Assembly: GCA_001662425.1 (NCBI GenBank)
Contig: BDDC01000151.1
Location: 34,056 to 98,055, forward strand
DNA from: Chlamydomonas sphaeroides
Lineage: Eukaryota; Chlorophyta; Chlorophyceae; Chlamydomonadales; Chlamydomonadaceae
DNA: 64,000 nucleotides
Direction of reading: 5' to 3'
The position numbers were made by a program, and so were the translations under genes. Below, piece after piece: positions 46,304 through 56,924 of the stretch (position 1 is the first letter of the stretch; each line of letters begins with the position of its first letter). The notes beneath the pieces are model-generated. The model saw only the letters and a list, made by a program, of their open reading frames with translations. It did no database searches and was not told the origin of the DNA.

Positions 46304-49300
46304 TCATCCTATGCTGAGCCCCAGCGCCGCCAGAGCTCCGTCCAGCTGCCCCTCCAGTCCCCCGAAGCCGTAGCTGTACGCCGCGGAACCGCCCACATCC
46401 GCGTCCGCATCGCTGGTAGGCGCCGTGTCGGGCTGGGTGCCCACGGAGCCTGCGGCCAGCAGCTCGCGCAGGTTCGCCACCTGCGGAGCGCCGGGGCACG
46501 GCAGCGGCGGCAAGCAGCGTGATGGTTGGGCTCCGAGGCAACGCAGAGCTTCGGCTGGCACGGCGCACGGGCGGCGCTCGCTAACCAGTCGCTGGCACGG
46601 GGCACAGCGGCAGCCGGCGCAGCAGCGGCCGCGCCCTTGCTCGCCCCACCCCCTGACGGCAGCGGCCCGGGCCCACCTCGTCCATGCGGCTGCTGATGAC
46701 GTCCAGCCCCGCCAGCAGCTCCCGCAGTGCGCCCACCTCGCCTGGGCGGACAAGGCACCAAACAGCCGCCGCATGAGCCAGGCAGACAGCGCGCGTGCGG
46801 CGAACGAGCGCCCACCGAGCGTGGTTCGCGTGTGCATGCCTTTGACCGGCCCCACGCACCCTTGAGCGTGTCGTGCAGCTTCGGCAGCAGCTCCGCCATC
46901 GCGGGCACGCCGCCCTGTGGCTGCGGCGGCCCGGCCCCAACGCCAGCGGCCCCGCCCGTCCAGCTGCTGCCCAGCAGCGCCGCCAGCGCGGCTTCCGCAC
47001 TGCGCAGCGAGCCCAGGCCCGCTCCCAGCGCGCGCCGTATGTTGGACAGCGCCGCTGTCGCGTCGCCGCCCTGGCCGTCTCCGCCGGCGAGCGCGGCGCC
47101 GTTGACGAGGGGCAGGCTGAGCATGGCGTTCTGCAGCGCCGTCAGCACCTCCCGCGTGGCGGGGCCGTGCGTGTCCTGCCGGCACCAAGCAGGGACGGGG
47201 CAGGCGGCCGCCGGGGCTCAGTGGCGCCCTTGCACATGAGGCAGGAGCAGCAGCGGCCAAGCTGGCGGAGCTGTTGACCGCCCACTGTGCCGAGTGCAGC
47301 GCCCAAGCACCGCTTGCCTTGACCTGGCTCCACGCCTCCAGCAGCGGCAGTTGCGTGGTGAGCACGTGCTGCGTGCGCGCGGCCATCTCGGCCGCCACCA
47401 GCGCCGCCTGCAGCCCCCGGTTGCGCTCCGTGGCGTCCGCCAGCATGAGCGCGCATGCCGCCGTCTGGCGCTGCCCCTGCGAGCCAGGGCGCCCGGGGCG
47501 AAAGGAAGCCCAGCGGGCTGCGTTGGCGGAGCTGCTTAAGCGCGGACGACATCCTGCGATGTCATGCCGCACAGATGCGCGGCGTCGCGAGGAGGTGCCA
47601 GTGCCGTGCGCCGCCGTGTTCCACCCGGCCGCACCTTTTCTATCCGCGCCTGTGCCGCTGCGCGCTGCTTGATGCAGAGGTACTGCCACTGCAGCTCCTG
47701 CGGGTTGGTAGAGCAGAGGAGATGATGGGACGTTAAGCAATCTCGTGCGCGACCGCTTCACTAGTGGTGACTCAAAGCGGTACAGCCGACGCTCGCCCCC
47801 CCCCAAGGATGCGCATACGGGCAAAACGGTGCTGCCTTGGCGGTGGCCATGCCGTACCTGCAGCTTGACCATCTTTATCTGGTCACGGAGCGGCAAGCGG
47901 CCTGACGGGACATGGGCGGCGCCAGCGTGAGCGGCACAGCCCCAAGCACACCAGCGACATGGCGGCACGCCGACGGCTTGCAGCGTAGCACTGCAAGCCG
48001 GACAGGGTGGCGGATGCGACCCGTGCGGAAGCGGCGGGAGTACGCTGTGCCCTACGCCTTTGCCACCGCTACGCACCCGTGTCAGAGGTGCTGGCCTCGT
48101 GGCCCGACGCCGCGCGGGCGGCCTCCGCCCCGGGCGCGGAGCTGGCTGCGGGCTGCTGCGCTGCCGCGGCCGCCGGGCGGCCGCGAGCGCTGACGGGCGG
48201 CGGGCTGTACATGGCCGCGGCAGCCTGCTGCTGCTGCTGCTGCGCGGGCCTGGGCGGCGGGACTTGCTGCTGTGCCTGCTGCTGCGCCTGCTGCTGCACC
48301 GCTTGTTGCTGCAGCACCAGGCCCAGGGCCAGCGGAGGCACCGTGGGCCGACCGGACGGGGCCACCCCGGCGGCTGGCCACGTCGGCGCGTGCACACCGC
48401 CCCCGCCAGACATACCCTGCGGCTGCGACCACCCAACGCAAGGGGCGCGGAACGACGGACTAAGCATGTCGTTGCTTAGAATGTGACGTGCAATGGACTG
48501 TCACAAAGAGGTCCCCGTCCACTCCTGCGGAGATCCTTGGCAGTGTGCAATTGGCTCGGCCCCTCGCCTCACACCCACCCGCAGCGGCGTCTTGGTGATA
48601 CGTGAGGAAGGGGTGGCCAGCATGGCGGCGTCCTCAGGACCCTCGGGCAGGGGCACCTGACGCCAATGGACAAGCACGCAGGGCGGCCAGGTACGTCAGC
48701 GCAAGGAAGCAACATGCCGCGAATGACGGAAGTGCGCCCACACCGGCAGCCCCAGCGCGGGGGGCGGCGTCGCAGCGCTCAAGCCAGCAGCCTCTCCATG
48801 TCCTAAGCTGAATCTGTCAAATTCTCGGCTCAAGCTCCATGCTGCTGGCTCATATTGTACCAGCCCGCTCCCTTGCAAGCCCTCTGAGGGTACATGCGCT
48901 CACGTCGCCCACCTGCGCCGCCTCCCGGGCGTCCACCATGGGCAGCGGCCGGCTGGCGGCGATGCGCAGCTGCTGCTCCAGCAGCCGCTGCTGCGACGCC
49001 AGCTGCTGGCCCAACGGCACCGGCGGAGCCTTGGCCGCCAGGACCGTCCCGTAGCCGCCGCCGCCACCGCTGCTGCCACGGGCGGCCGCGGGGCCGGCCG
49101 CTGCCGCTGCCTGTCTCGCAGCAGGTTGGGCACGACCACCGTACGACCCACCGCGTTGCGACAGTGGCCCCGCGGCGGCGGCGGCGGCGCTGGGGCCGGC
49201 GCCGGTGCCGCGCGCTGTCCGGCTGCCGTCGTTGGCGGGAGGTGGCGGCGGCCCCATCAGGCCCACACTGCCGCCGACCGTCGCTGCCCCGCCCGTAGAT

Positions 49301-50252
49301 GGCCCCTGCCTCCTGGCCTCCTTGTCCTGCTTGTACCTACAGGTGCACAGGGCCATGGCTGAAGCCCAGTCATCAGTCCATCAGGCGCGCAAGCCTCGCA
49401 CGCACACGCCCAGCGCTCATGTGCTGCGTCCATGTGCATCCCAAATGCCATGTATGCAGTCCGCTCATGGCGCGGTACTCTGCTGCTTTGTGGGTGTGCT
49501 TCCGTGGGTGGATGGGCTCGGCAACCCGCACGCACTTGGCGAGCATCTCCCGCCGCTCCCTGTCCGTGGTGGTCCGCTGGTCGGCGGCTGCGAGCATAGC
49601 GGCGTGCAGCTGCACAGCTGAGGTGGCCGAGGCGGCAGGCGCGTTGCCATGGGGACTGAGCATGTCGCGACCCGCGTAGGTCCTGGTGGGTAGGCAATGT
49701 GATGGTGAGGAGGTGCGGCGGGCAGCGTTGAGGGGCACGAACTGATGGGCCTGCAGGCTTGTGGGGGCCTCTATGATGGGAAGCCCGGTGCACATGTAGT
49801 AGCTAGCGGTGGGCGCTGCCTGCTTCCTTGCCTGGGTGTAGGTCTGGCAGTCGAGTGCAGCTGCAGGCTGCGGCCGGCCTGGAGGGGCTGCATGGGCGTG
49901 GCGGCAGCTATGCCGATGCATGAGCCTCTGCGCAGTAGCTGCTGCGGGTCATGTGTGCCGCCGTCGGCTCGCTGCGCTGCTGCGTTGCTGTTGGCCACCT
50001 TGTAGCGGGACTGGACCTGCTGGAGAGTCGGGAGGGGAACACACGTGGCGAGGGTGCCTACAACGACTAGGCTTGCAGGCACACCTCACCATACGCGTCC
50101 CCTGCGAGCGAGCGCCACTCCCAGTCCGGGTGCTCGCCCCGTTGCTGCCTGCGACCGCGGGCAACTCGCAGCTCGTGTTCAACGGGATGCCCGGGTCGGT
50201 CATCGTCTAGCACGCTGCTCACCTGACATCGAGTACTCCATCGGCTCTTCAT
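46304..50252 (-). CDS. AUG8: QWRF-type augmin subunit 8 (HAUS8-like)
   Basis: Microtubule-binding subunit of the augmin complex, which nucleates branch microtubules in the spindle. Twelve exons: 50252-50223, 50016-49832, 49682-49536, 49336-48913, 48656-48579, 48422-48077, 47901-47858, 47697-47635, 47476-47318, 47175-46860, 46741-46677, 46480-46304; 677 residues. The C-terminal domain matches plant QWRF proteins in order: DQIKMVKLQELQWQY (motif is QWQY here), a coiled region, LTTQLPLLEAWSQVK, then ALQNAMLSLPLVNGA. The N-terminal VQSRYK resembles the REVSSRY box of plant QWRF proteins. The long middle is disordered, Ala/Gly/Pro/Gln-rich and basic. Two introns appear to have GC donors (after 47318 and 49832). 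The first exon (10 codons) and the exon ending 49832 are the least certain parts. It diverges from a securin-like gene. Confidence 0.83.
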
Positions 50253-50564
50253 AGCCTGCAAGCCCTGGGGGCTCCATGGCGACGCTGTGCGCCCGTCAAC
50301 AGAGCTTGGCTGTCGCAAGGGCAAATTTGCGGTTCGTCAGAAAAACACTTGCCACCCTTGTATCACGTTGAGAGTGTTTGTATGTGAGCCTTTGTGTGGC
50401 ATTCGCGGTGTGCCGCGGGCATTGCGACCGCAGGCGACCGAAACAACCCGATGGGCAGTGACTTGTCCCTCGCTGCCTCACACCGGACTACTTAACATAC
50501 ATAGAACAGGCCTGCATCACAAGGCGGAACATAGGCGTTGCGCAGCCAGCGACAGCTAAGCAAC
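50253..50564. promoter_or_regulatory. Divergent promoter region of the augmin-8 and securin-like genes
   Basis: 312 bp shared by two likely mitotic genes, which would suit co-expression in dividing cells. No specific cell-cycle element could be named. Confidence 0.45.
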
Positions 50565-51477
50565 ATGTTCGCGCCTCGCAGGGCAGTAGCTGACGAAAAT
50601 GCCGTTGGGTCCACAAAGTTTCGACCCCTACCGAGCAGCGCCACCGAAAATGCCTCCGGGCTCAAGTCTTCTCGGGGGCCGCTGGCCATGCTCGGGGGAA
50701 TAGGCAAGAGCGCCGGTCCCTCAGGTCCCTCGCGCCGCGCTTTCTGCGACCTGACCAACGCAGCCGGCTCGAAGGCACCGGTTGGCAAAGGTGTGCCTGT
50801 CAAGGCTGCGCAACCCAAGGCAGCCGTACCCAAGGCATTCGGGCCCTCCCCTTCAACGACTGAGCCGCCCGTCGAGCGGCTCGCGGGCAAGGCTGGGCGC
50901 GACATTGAGGACGAGCTCCAGCGCCAGGAGGAAGCTCGGTCTCATCAGCGCGTGGCGCGCGTGGTAGCTGGAGCGCGCAACTGGGGCACCAGCCCGTTCT
51001 TCGTGTATGTAAGTACCGTAGGCTTGCCGCACGGGCCCTTGTCCAGCCGCCTGGCCTGCCCCTCAGGTATGACACGACCCTGACCCCACCCACGGCCACC
51101 CCGGTTGCGGACACGCAGGAGGACGAAGAGCTGCGCGACAGCAACTCGGAGGAAGACGTCGCCGCTTCGACCGAGCGCTACCGGGAGTCGCCCATCTCGG
51201 TGCGGCTGCTGCCCGCCACTTCCCCCAAGGGTAAGGCCGCACCGCTGCGGTGGCGCAGGTGCTCGCAACGCCAGCGCCACCGCTCCTGCCTGGCGACCAC
51301 CTTATCCTAGCCGTGACCTGCCGTGACCTGGTGTCCGTGGCCTGCACACCGCTGTGCCCCGCAGGCGGCCAGCCGCTCCTGGCGCGGCCCCTTCAGACCA
51401 GCAGCCTGCTGCCCGAGCTGCCCAGCAAGCCGCTTGCGATGGATGACTGCTGGGACGACGACGCGCTGCTGCTGTGA
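50565..51477 (+). CDS. Small disordered protein with securin/PATRONUS-like features
   Basis: Three exons: 50565-51004, 51067-51230, 51365-51477; 238 residues. The protein is basic and Pro/Ala/Lys-rich at the N-terminus and acidic at the C-terminus, the charge layout of securins. RRAFCDLTNAAG (residues 57-68) resembles the destruction-box context of cyclins and plant PATRONUS proteins (RxxLxDxxN), although Leu is replaced by Cys at the fourth position. ADEN and ATEN near the N-terminus are degenerate KEN-like sites. The C-terminal part has EDEELRDSNSEEDV and ends MDDCWDDDALLL, comparable to acidic separase-binding tails. There is no folded domain. The divergent neighbour is a spindle protein. 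An alternative is any APC/C-regulated or unrelated disordered protein. The gene is likely real because phases agree and composition differs from random frames. Confidence 0.6.
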
Positions 51478-52423
51478 AGCAGTGGCGCGCGAGATGGGAG
51501 CACCGCGGCAAGCGGCGGCACCAACCCGCGCTGCGTATTCATCTTTAGATAGCGGCCAGGGGCGAGCGGCGTGGTGGTGGTCATTCATCGATACGCTGAC
51601 CGGATGCCTGGATTTCCGCATGGGCTATGAGTGCGGGGCCGGCGCTGCGGCAGGGTGCATGGGCTGGCCAGCGGCCACTCCCCGGAAGCGGTAGCTGTCC
51701 TTGTGCTCGCTCATGAAACGGCAAGCGGACCAGGAGACTGCAGTGGCTGATGTTGTCATGGTCGGTGCCCAGACGCCTGGAGCCCGCTCGGCGCGGACGG
51801 TACCTCGTGTAAGTTGCAGGAGGGGCGCGGCGCGGCGTGTACCGGTAGTGGCGGGCCTGAGCTCGCATCCTTACAGCTCCTGACAGTAGCAGGCCTACGG
51901 CGCGTCATGTAATGCTCGAGCATGCTCCATGCATACACAATGCCTGCCCAACAATCCCGATCAGCGCGCTTCCAGTGTGCGTCGTTTGGTCCTCGAGCAG
52001 CCTGGGATGCCGCACCAGTACTAATCATTGGTGGTAAGTGGCATAGCTACCTGAGGATGCACCTGCGGACCCGTTGCCCGCCTAGCCCATCACAGCAAGC
52101 TAATGACTTGCAGCGAAGCCCACCTAGGCGGCCAACTAGGCCGCGCTAATGTATAAATAGTTGCGTAGCGCCCTGACACTGTCGTGTGGGCTACTAGATC
52201 GCGCGCCGTCGCACAACCGTCACGTGAATGCACCCAGCCATAGAGTTCCGACCGCACAGCCCTCGCAGCAATCACTAACCTACCCACATGCACACTGACC
52301 CACATCAGCCCTCGTGCGACGCCACGCTTAATCTGCATGAGCGCCCCAACCCGCACGCTGCACATAAGCGCGCGCACCGCCTCACCAGCCAGCGCGGCAG
52401 GGCCAGCCGTGTCGCGGAGCGCC
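51478..52423. other. Convergent intergenic region with overlapping 3' ends
   Basis: 946 bp. TGTAA at 51808-51812 and 51908-51912 can serve the right-going gene; TTACA at 51871-51875 (TGTAA on minus) can serve the left-going gene. If used, the two 3' UTRs overlap. No exon was recognised. Confidence 0.5.
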
Positions 52424-53172
52424 TCACGTGCGGTCGCCTGCATCGCCTCCTAGGAGGCCCGCGGCCAGCGCCACGGGGGTGCCCATCTGGAAGTCGGCCG
52501 CGCCCGCTGCAGGCGGCGGCGAGCTGTGCAGTGCGGCCGGCGACGACAGGTTGCCCAGCGGCATGCAGGGTAGCTTGCGCGCGGCGCTACGCGCCGGACC
52601 GGGGCCTGAGCCGGCGGAGGATGCGACGGTCGGCACAGTGGCGCAGCCGGCTGCGGTCTGGTAGCTCCACTGCCATGTGGGTCGTTTGGCGGTGCGGCGC
52701 GTGGGCGACATGAGTAGGCATTCCACGCTCTTGACCTGAGGTCCGGAGGAGGAGGAGCAGGGGCAAGGGCAGCGGGCGTTCGTGGCAACGTCGGAAGCCG
52801 TGCGCAGCGGCATGGCTTCGTTTGCCGGCCTGCCTCAGTATGCACGCGCCAGTGCGGTGCCTGAGTGCAGTCTGCAGATCTGCTAGCCGGGCGTACCTTA
52901 TGCTGCGTGATCTGCTGGCCGGTGGCGCTGCACGTCCGGACCGTTGCAACAATGTCGGGTTGCCCCAGAAGCTCGCCCGCCGAGTGCGCGGAGAAGAGCG
53001 GCGGCGCCGCGGCGGATTGCGAGCCAGACGTCGTGCAGTTGCCGGTCGCCCGTTGGGCAGCATCATAACCAGCGAAAACCGTATCAAAAGCCATCGACGC
53101 GTGCTTATGCGCCGTCGCCGCCGGTGAGGGGACGTCGGTACGGGTGCCGTTGCACTCCATGGGCGCAGCCAT
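52424..53172 (-). CDS. Hypothetical protein, two exons
   Basis: Not recognised. Exons 53172-52897 and 52735-52424 join in phase (donor AAG|GTACGC, acceptor CTCAG) to give 195 residues. The start is the ATG at 53172; the in-frame codon at 53178 is TTG. The N-terminal half is polar with ordinary codon use (DTVFAGYDAAQRATGN), and the second exon begins VKSVECLLMSPTRRTAKR, a possible proline-directed phosphosite in basic context. The rest is Ala/Ser/Pro-rich. No transmembrane segment or signal peptide is evident. It diverges from another orphan at 53924. Exon 2 has no stop in 103 codons, but in this GC content that is weak evidence; gene reality is moderately supported. Confidence 0.45.
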
Positions 53173-53923
53173 CGACAAGCGTCACAGATAACAGCAAGGG
53201 TCCTGGGACACAGTGATAGCGACCAGAGGACCAGGATACTGTCAGGGAGGCTAGGCGCCTCTCCACGCGGTGCGCAGTGCGCGGGTCCAGGATGCTCGTC
53301 TTCGGCGTGCCCGAGGGGGTTGCTCGGAGGCCGCCACTCATGCACACCAGACTCACCTTATACTTCACAGCAGGCCGCTAGAGCTGGTGTTCCTAGGTGA
53401 GAGCGCGGCGAAGAGCTCGCGCTTCCTCGCAACGATGCGACCACCACTTAGTCCAGCACCGACGACGCGGAAGCTCGAATGGCAGAGCTAGCGGCCGGTT
53501 CTTTGAAGACACGATAGAATGCGCGTGCGGGGGTCTACCGTCAGCGGGGGAGGGCAGTCAGCGCGAGACTTTGCGGGGGTGTTACGAGTGACCGTAAGGT
53601 ATGGCCTTGCGTAGCGCACAGCCAACCGCGTCGAACTATATCTGGTGTGTCTTGATTTGTTGTGGCGGCTCCGGCCACGAACTCATTTCCCGCGCCAGGT
53701 CCGCGCCATGAAATTGCCATGCAAAACCGAAGTCGAGTCCTCGCAATTTGCAAGCGGTGCAATACATTTTACAAAGACGTTGAATACGCATACGCAATTA
53801 TATAACATTTGCGACGCCAGACGGTCGCATGGCCAAGAGCGCCGGCAGCGAGCTTCGCCTCCTGAAGAACCTCCCCTAGTGCACGCAAACCCAGTATAGG
53901 CACTGATCAACAGACGAAGAAGC
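53173..53923. promoter_or_regulatory. Divergent region between two orphan genes
   Basis: 751 bp; the half nearest the right-hand gene (53590-53900) is A/T-rich for this window and probably promoter. No gene was seen. Confidence 0.4.
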
Positions 53924-56020
53924 ATGGCAGAACCGACGGAGTGGAGCGCGCGGCTGCGTGCGCTGCTGCCGGGCGGGAGCACCACCACGCGTGGCGGCGT
54001 AGACCCCAAGGCTGGCGGTGTAGAACCCAAAGCGTCCGCCCCAGCTGGTGGCGCCCACGGAGCTGACGCAGGTGGGGTGACGGGGGCTGGGGAGGCAACA
54101 GCGGCCCGCGGGCAGTTGGGGTCGGCCGAACCCAGAGCCCGTGCCGACCCGACCCGCCTTTCACCAACCTCTCCGTCCTCACTGCGCAGCCGCGGCTTTC
54201 AATCCTGCGATGGCGGTGCCGTACGTGCCGCACCTCTTCACCCAGCGTCTAGACGCCCTGCCAGATCACGTGATTGAGGCGGCTCTCACCGCGATGGCGG
54301 AGGCCGAGGCCGCCGCCGCGCCGCAGACCGGGCCCTCCTGGCTGCCGCCCTTCCTGCGCGGTGGCGGCGGCGGCGGCAGCAGCGCCTCTGGCCCCGGGGC
54401 ACCCCGGAAGCCGCTCAGCAGGGCCGAGCTGCGCGGCCTGCTGCAGCGGCAGCGGCAGGAGACGCTGGCGGACGATGCGGACTCGGTGGACCTGTCCGCG
54501 GAGCCGTACGACAGCATCCCGCGCCAAGTGGGTCGGGCGCTGCGGCTGGGCTGGCTCGCCGGGATGTGGGTCGGGGGTTGGGCGGATCGGGAGGCCGTGC
54601 TGGCGTCGGGTGCTCCAATCCCAACCACTGCCAACGCCCACCCGGGCTCCGGCCCCTTTCTTGTTGCTACCCCGCCCTGCCGCGCAGGTCCAGCTGCAGC
54701 AGCACACATTTGAAAAGTGGGTGCCGCATCGGGGGCTAGGTGCCGGAATCCAGGCTCGGCACCATCGTCACTTGCTCGGGCCGCACAGCCCCGCTGACAG
54801 AGGCGCCTGTCTGCAAAAGGGTCGTGCCGACTGGGCCCCCTCGAGGCCGTCCTCCCGCGCCTGACCCACGCCTCCCCACCCCTGCACACTCCCCGCTCCC
54901 CTGCACATTGCAGGCTGTACCCCGAGGAGGCCGCCGCCCGCGCCCGCTTGGCCGCTGTGTCCGGCTCAGTCGGCGGCAGCGGCCCGCTGCCCAGCGCAGC
55001 CAGCCTACAGCTGACGCTGCAGCGCCTGACGGCGGCGGCCGACACCATGAAGGCGGCGCCCCCGGCAGCGGCGGCGCCGGCCCCGACCGCCGCGGCGCCG
55101 CCGGGACCGCGCACGGCGTTCGACGCGAGGCGGGAGGCGCAGCGCGCTGCGGCGCTGCGGGCCATGGAGGACTGGCGGGACCCCATGGTGCGGCAGCTAG
55201 GACAGTCGCTGGATGCGTGGTGAGTGTGGCTGGGGCCCAGGCAGGGAACGCCCGGGCCCTGGTCGCCTAAACGGAGTCGCCGGTACCGCCGCCGCCCAGC
55301 TAGGTGCAGTGTACCGTTACCCGTGCGCAGCTCACGTGCGGGCGAGCGGTTTTGCGCAGCCACCTGCGGTGTTTCGCGTGGCGAGGGCAGGCGCCACCAC
55401 GACAGCCCGTGCCATCGGTTGTTGCGCGGCCGCGTGCCTGCCACGCTAGCGTGCACATTCACGCGATCGCCGCGGGCAACGGCACCTGTGGCGCTGGCCA
55501 GCTGGGCGCGCAGTCACCTGCCACGTCTGCCTGGGCGAGCAACCACATGCCACGTCTGCCTGTGATGTGCAGCCAACCCACCGCCTGCCCGGCCGGACGC
55601 CACCTGCCCTCCCTCCAACCGCGCAGGCAGGACATGGTGGTGCAGTGGCGCAGGCCGCTGGTGGGGGGCCGCCGGGCGAGGCTGCTGGCGGTGCGCGGCG
55701 TGGCGCTGCCGCCCAACTGGCAGGCGGGCCTGCGCCGCGCTGGCGGCCGGCCGGGGGCGCAGGGCGCGGGGGGCGGCGTGGCGGCGGCGCTGGGCGGCGC
55801 GCTGCGCGGCGTTGGGGCCGTGGTGGGGCTGCGGTTGCGGCCGGGGATGTGGGAGGTGGCGTCGCCGTTGGCGGAGGAGGGGCTGGTGTGGGAGCAGGAG
55901 CCCAGGCGCGGCGGGGCGGCGGGCGGGGGCGGTCGGGGAATGGCGGCGGCGCAAGAGGCGGCGAGGGGCCTGGGCTTTGCGCTACGCAGCGTGAGCCTCG
56001 TGCTGCCCGAGGACCTGTGA
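53924..56020 (+). CDS. Hypothetical protein, five exons
   Basis: Not recognised. Exons 53924-54071, 54190-54527, 54688-54716, 54914-55219 and 55627-56020 join in phase to 404 residues. After a low-complexity N-terminus, a well-formed segment reads AMAVPYVPHLFTQRLDALPD, then helices (VIEAALTAMAEAEAAA, PLSRAELRGLLQRQRQETL). It continues with TFEKLYPEEAAARARLAAV, MEDWRDPMVRQLGQSLDAW, and ends in a basic Arg/Gly/Ala-rich part (QWRRPLVGGRRARLLAVRG) closing with LGFALRSVSLVLPEDL. There is no signal peptide, membrane helix or known catalytic motif. TGTAA lies at 56197-56201, 177 nt past the stop. Conserved-looking aromatic and charged residues make it likely real; function is unknown. Confidence 0.62.
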
Positions 56021-56924
56021 GGCAGGCGGCAGTGCAGGGTTGGACTGCTGGGGCAGTGCAGGGTTGGCGCATGACTGTTCGGGGCTCCAGGCTGTTGGGT
56101 GCTTGGGTTGGCATGGCACGGGCATTGGGGCGTTGGTGGGGTGAAGGCGGATCGCCGGGCGATGGCGAACGTGCACCCCTCAAGGCCTGGCGTTCCTGTA
56201 ACATGGAACGGCATTCCCACGCCTGCAGCTGCTCTTATGCTGTGAGTTGCTCCTATGCTTACACCTGGCTTGCTGGGCGAATGCCAGTGAAGGTCGGGCC
56301 GTTGGCTCGACGGGAAGCTGTTACATCGCAGCATGCGGACGCGCCAGCACCACCCCTGCACCCGGCACCCAGCGATCACTGCAGGCCCCCCGCAGTGGGC
56401 CTCCAGGGCCTCCAGGGCCGCACCGCCACCACCCACGCCGGGCGCTCCGGCACCTGGCTAACCGCAGCCCAGCCAGCCCCACGGCGCACAGCCGGACCTT
56501 CGCCTTAGCGACCGCGCAGGCCTGCCACCAGAGCCGGCGGCCGCCAGCGCGGCGCCCTTGCCTCCGCCCGCCGTGCCTGTCGCCTGTCACCCCCCTCCAA
56601 GCACTTCGGTAGCCAGCCGCAGCCGCCCGTGCTGACGGTACCCTGCGCGCGCCTCCGCCAGTGCGGCCGCCCATCCGCAATGCCAGCCCTGCGCCCTGCA
56701 CCCCTGCACCACCTGTGTTCCCAAGGCACGCCAGTCCCTTCCAAGTCTACCCCACCTACCGCAGCCCTCCTCCCGCCTCATGGCCCCAAGCGCCCAACGG
56801 CCCATGCGCTTCCCATCCCCCAGGCCACCTCACACGCAGCAGCAGCGGCGGCTCGAGCGGCCAGCTGCAGGCACGCAGCTGCTCATGCCGCCTCACACCG
56901 CCCCGAGCTACGCGCCGTGCTGCT
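56021..56924. other. Convergent intergenic region with paired poly(A) signals
   Basis: 904 bp. TGTAA at 56197-56201 suits the right-going orphan. TTACA at 56321-56325 (TGTAA on minus) suits NAA50, giving it a 3' UTR of about 600 nt. The signals face each other without overlap. Confidence 0.55.

Noticed and set aside
46304..48436. A 710-codon open frame on the minus strand
   Set aside because: It runs across several well-supported exons and introns of the augmin-8 gene in changing frames. In GC-rich DNA stop codons are rare, so introns stay open.
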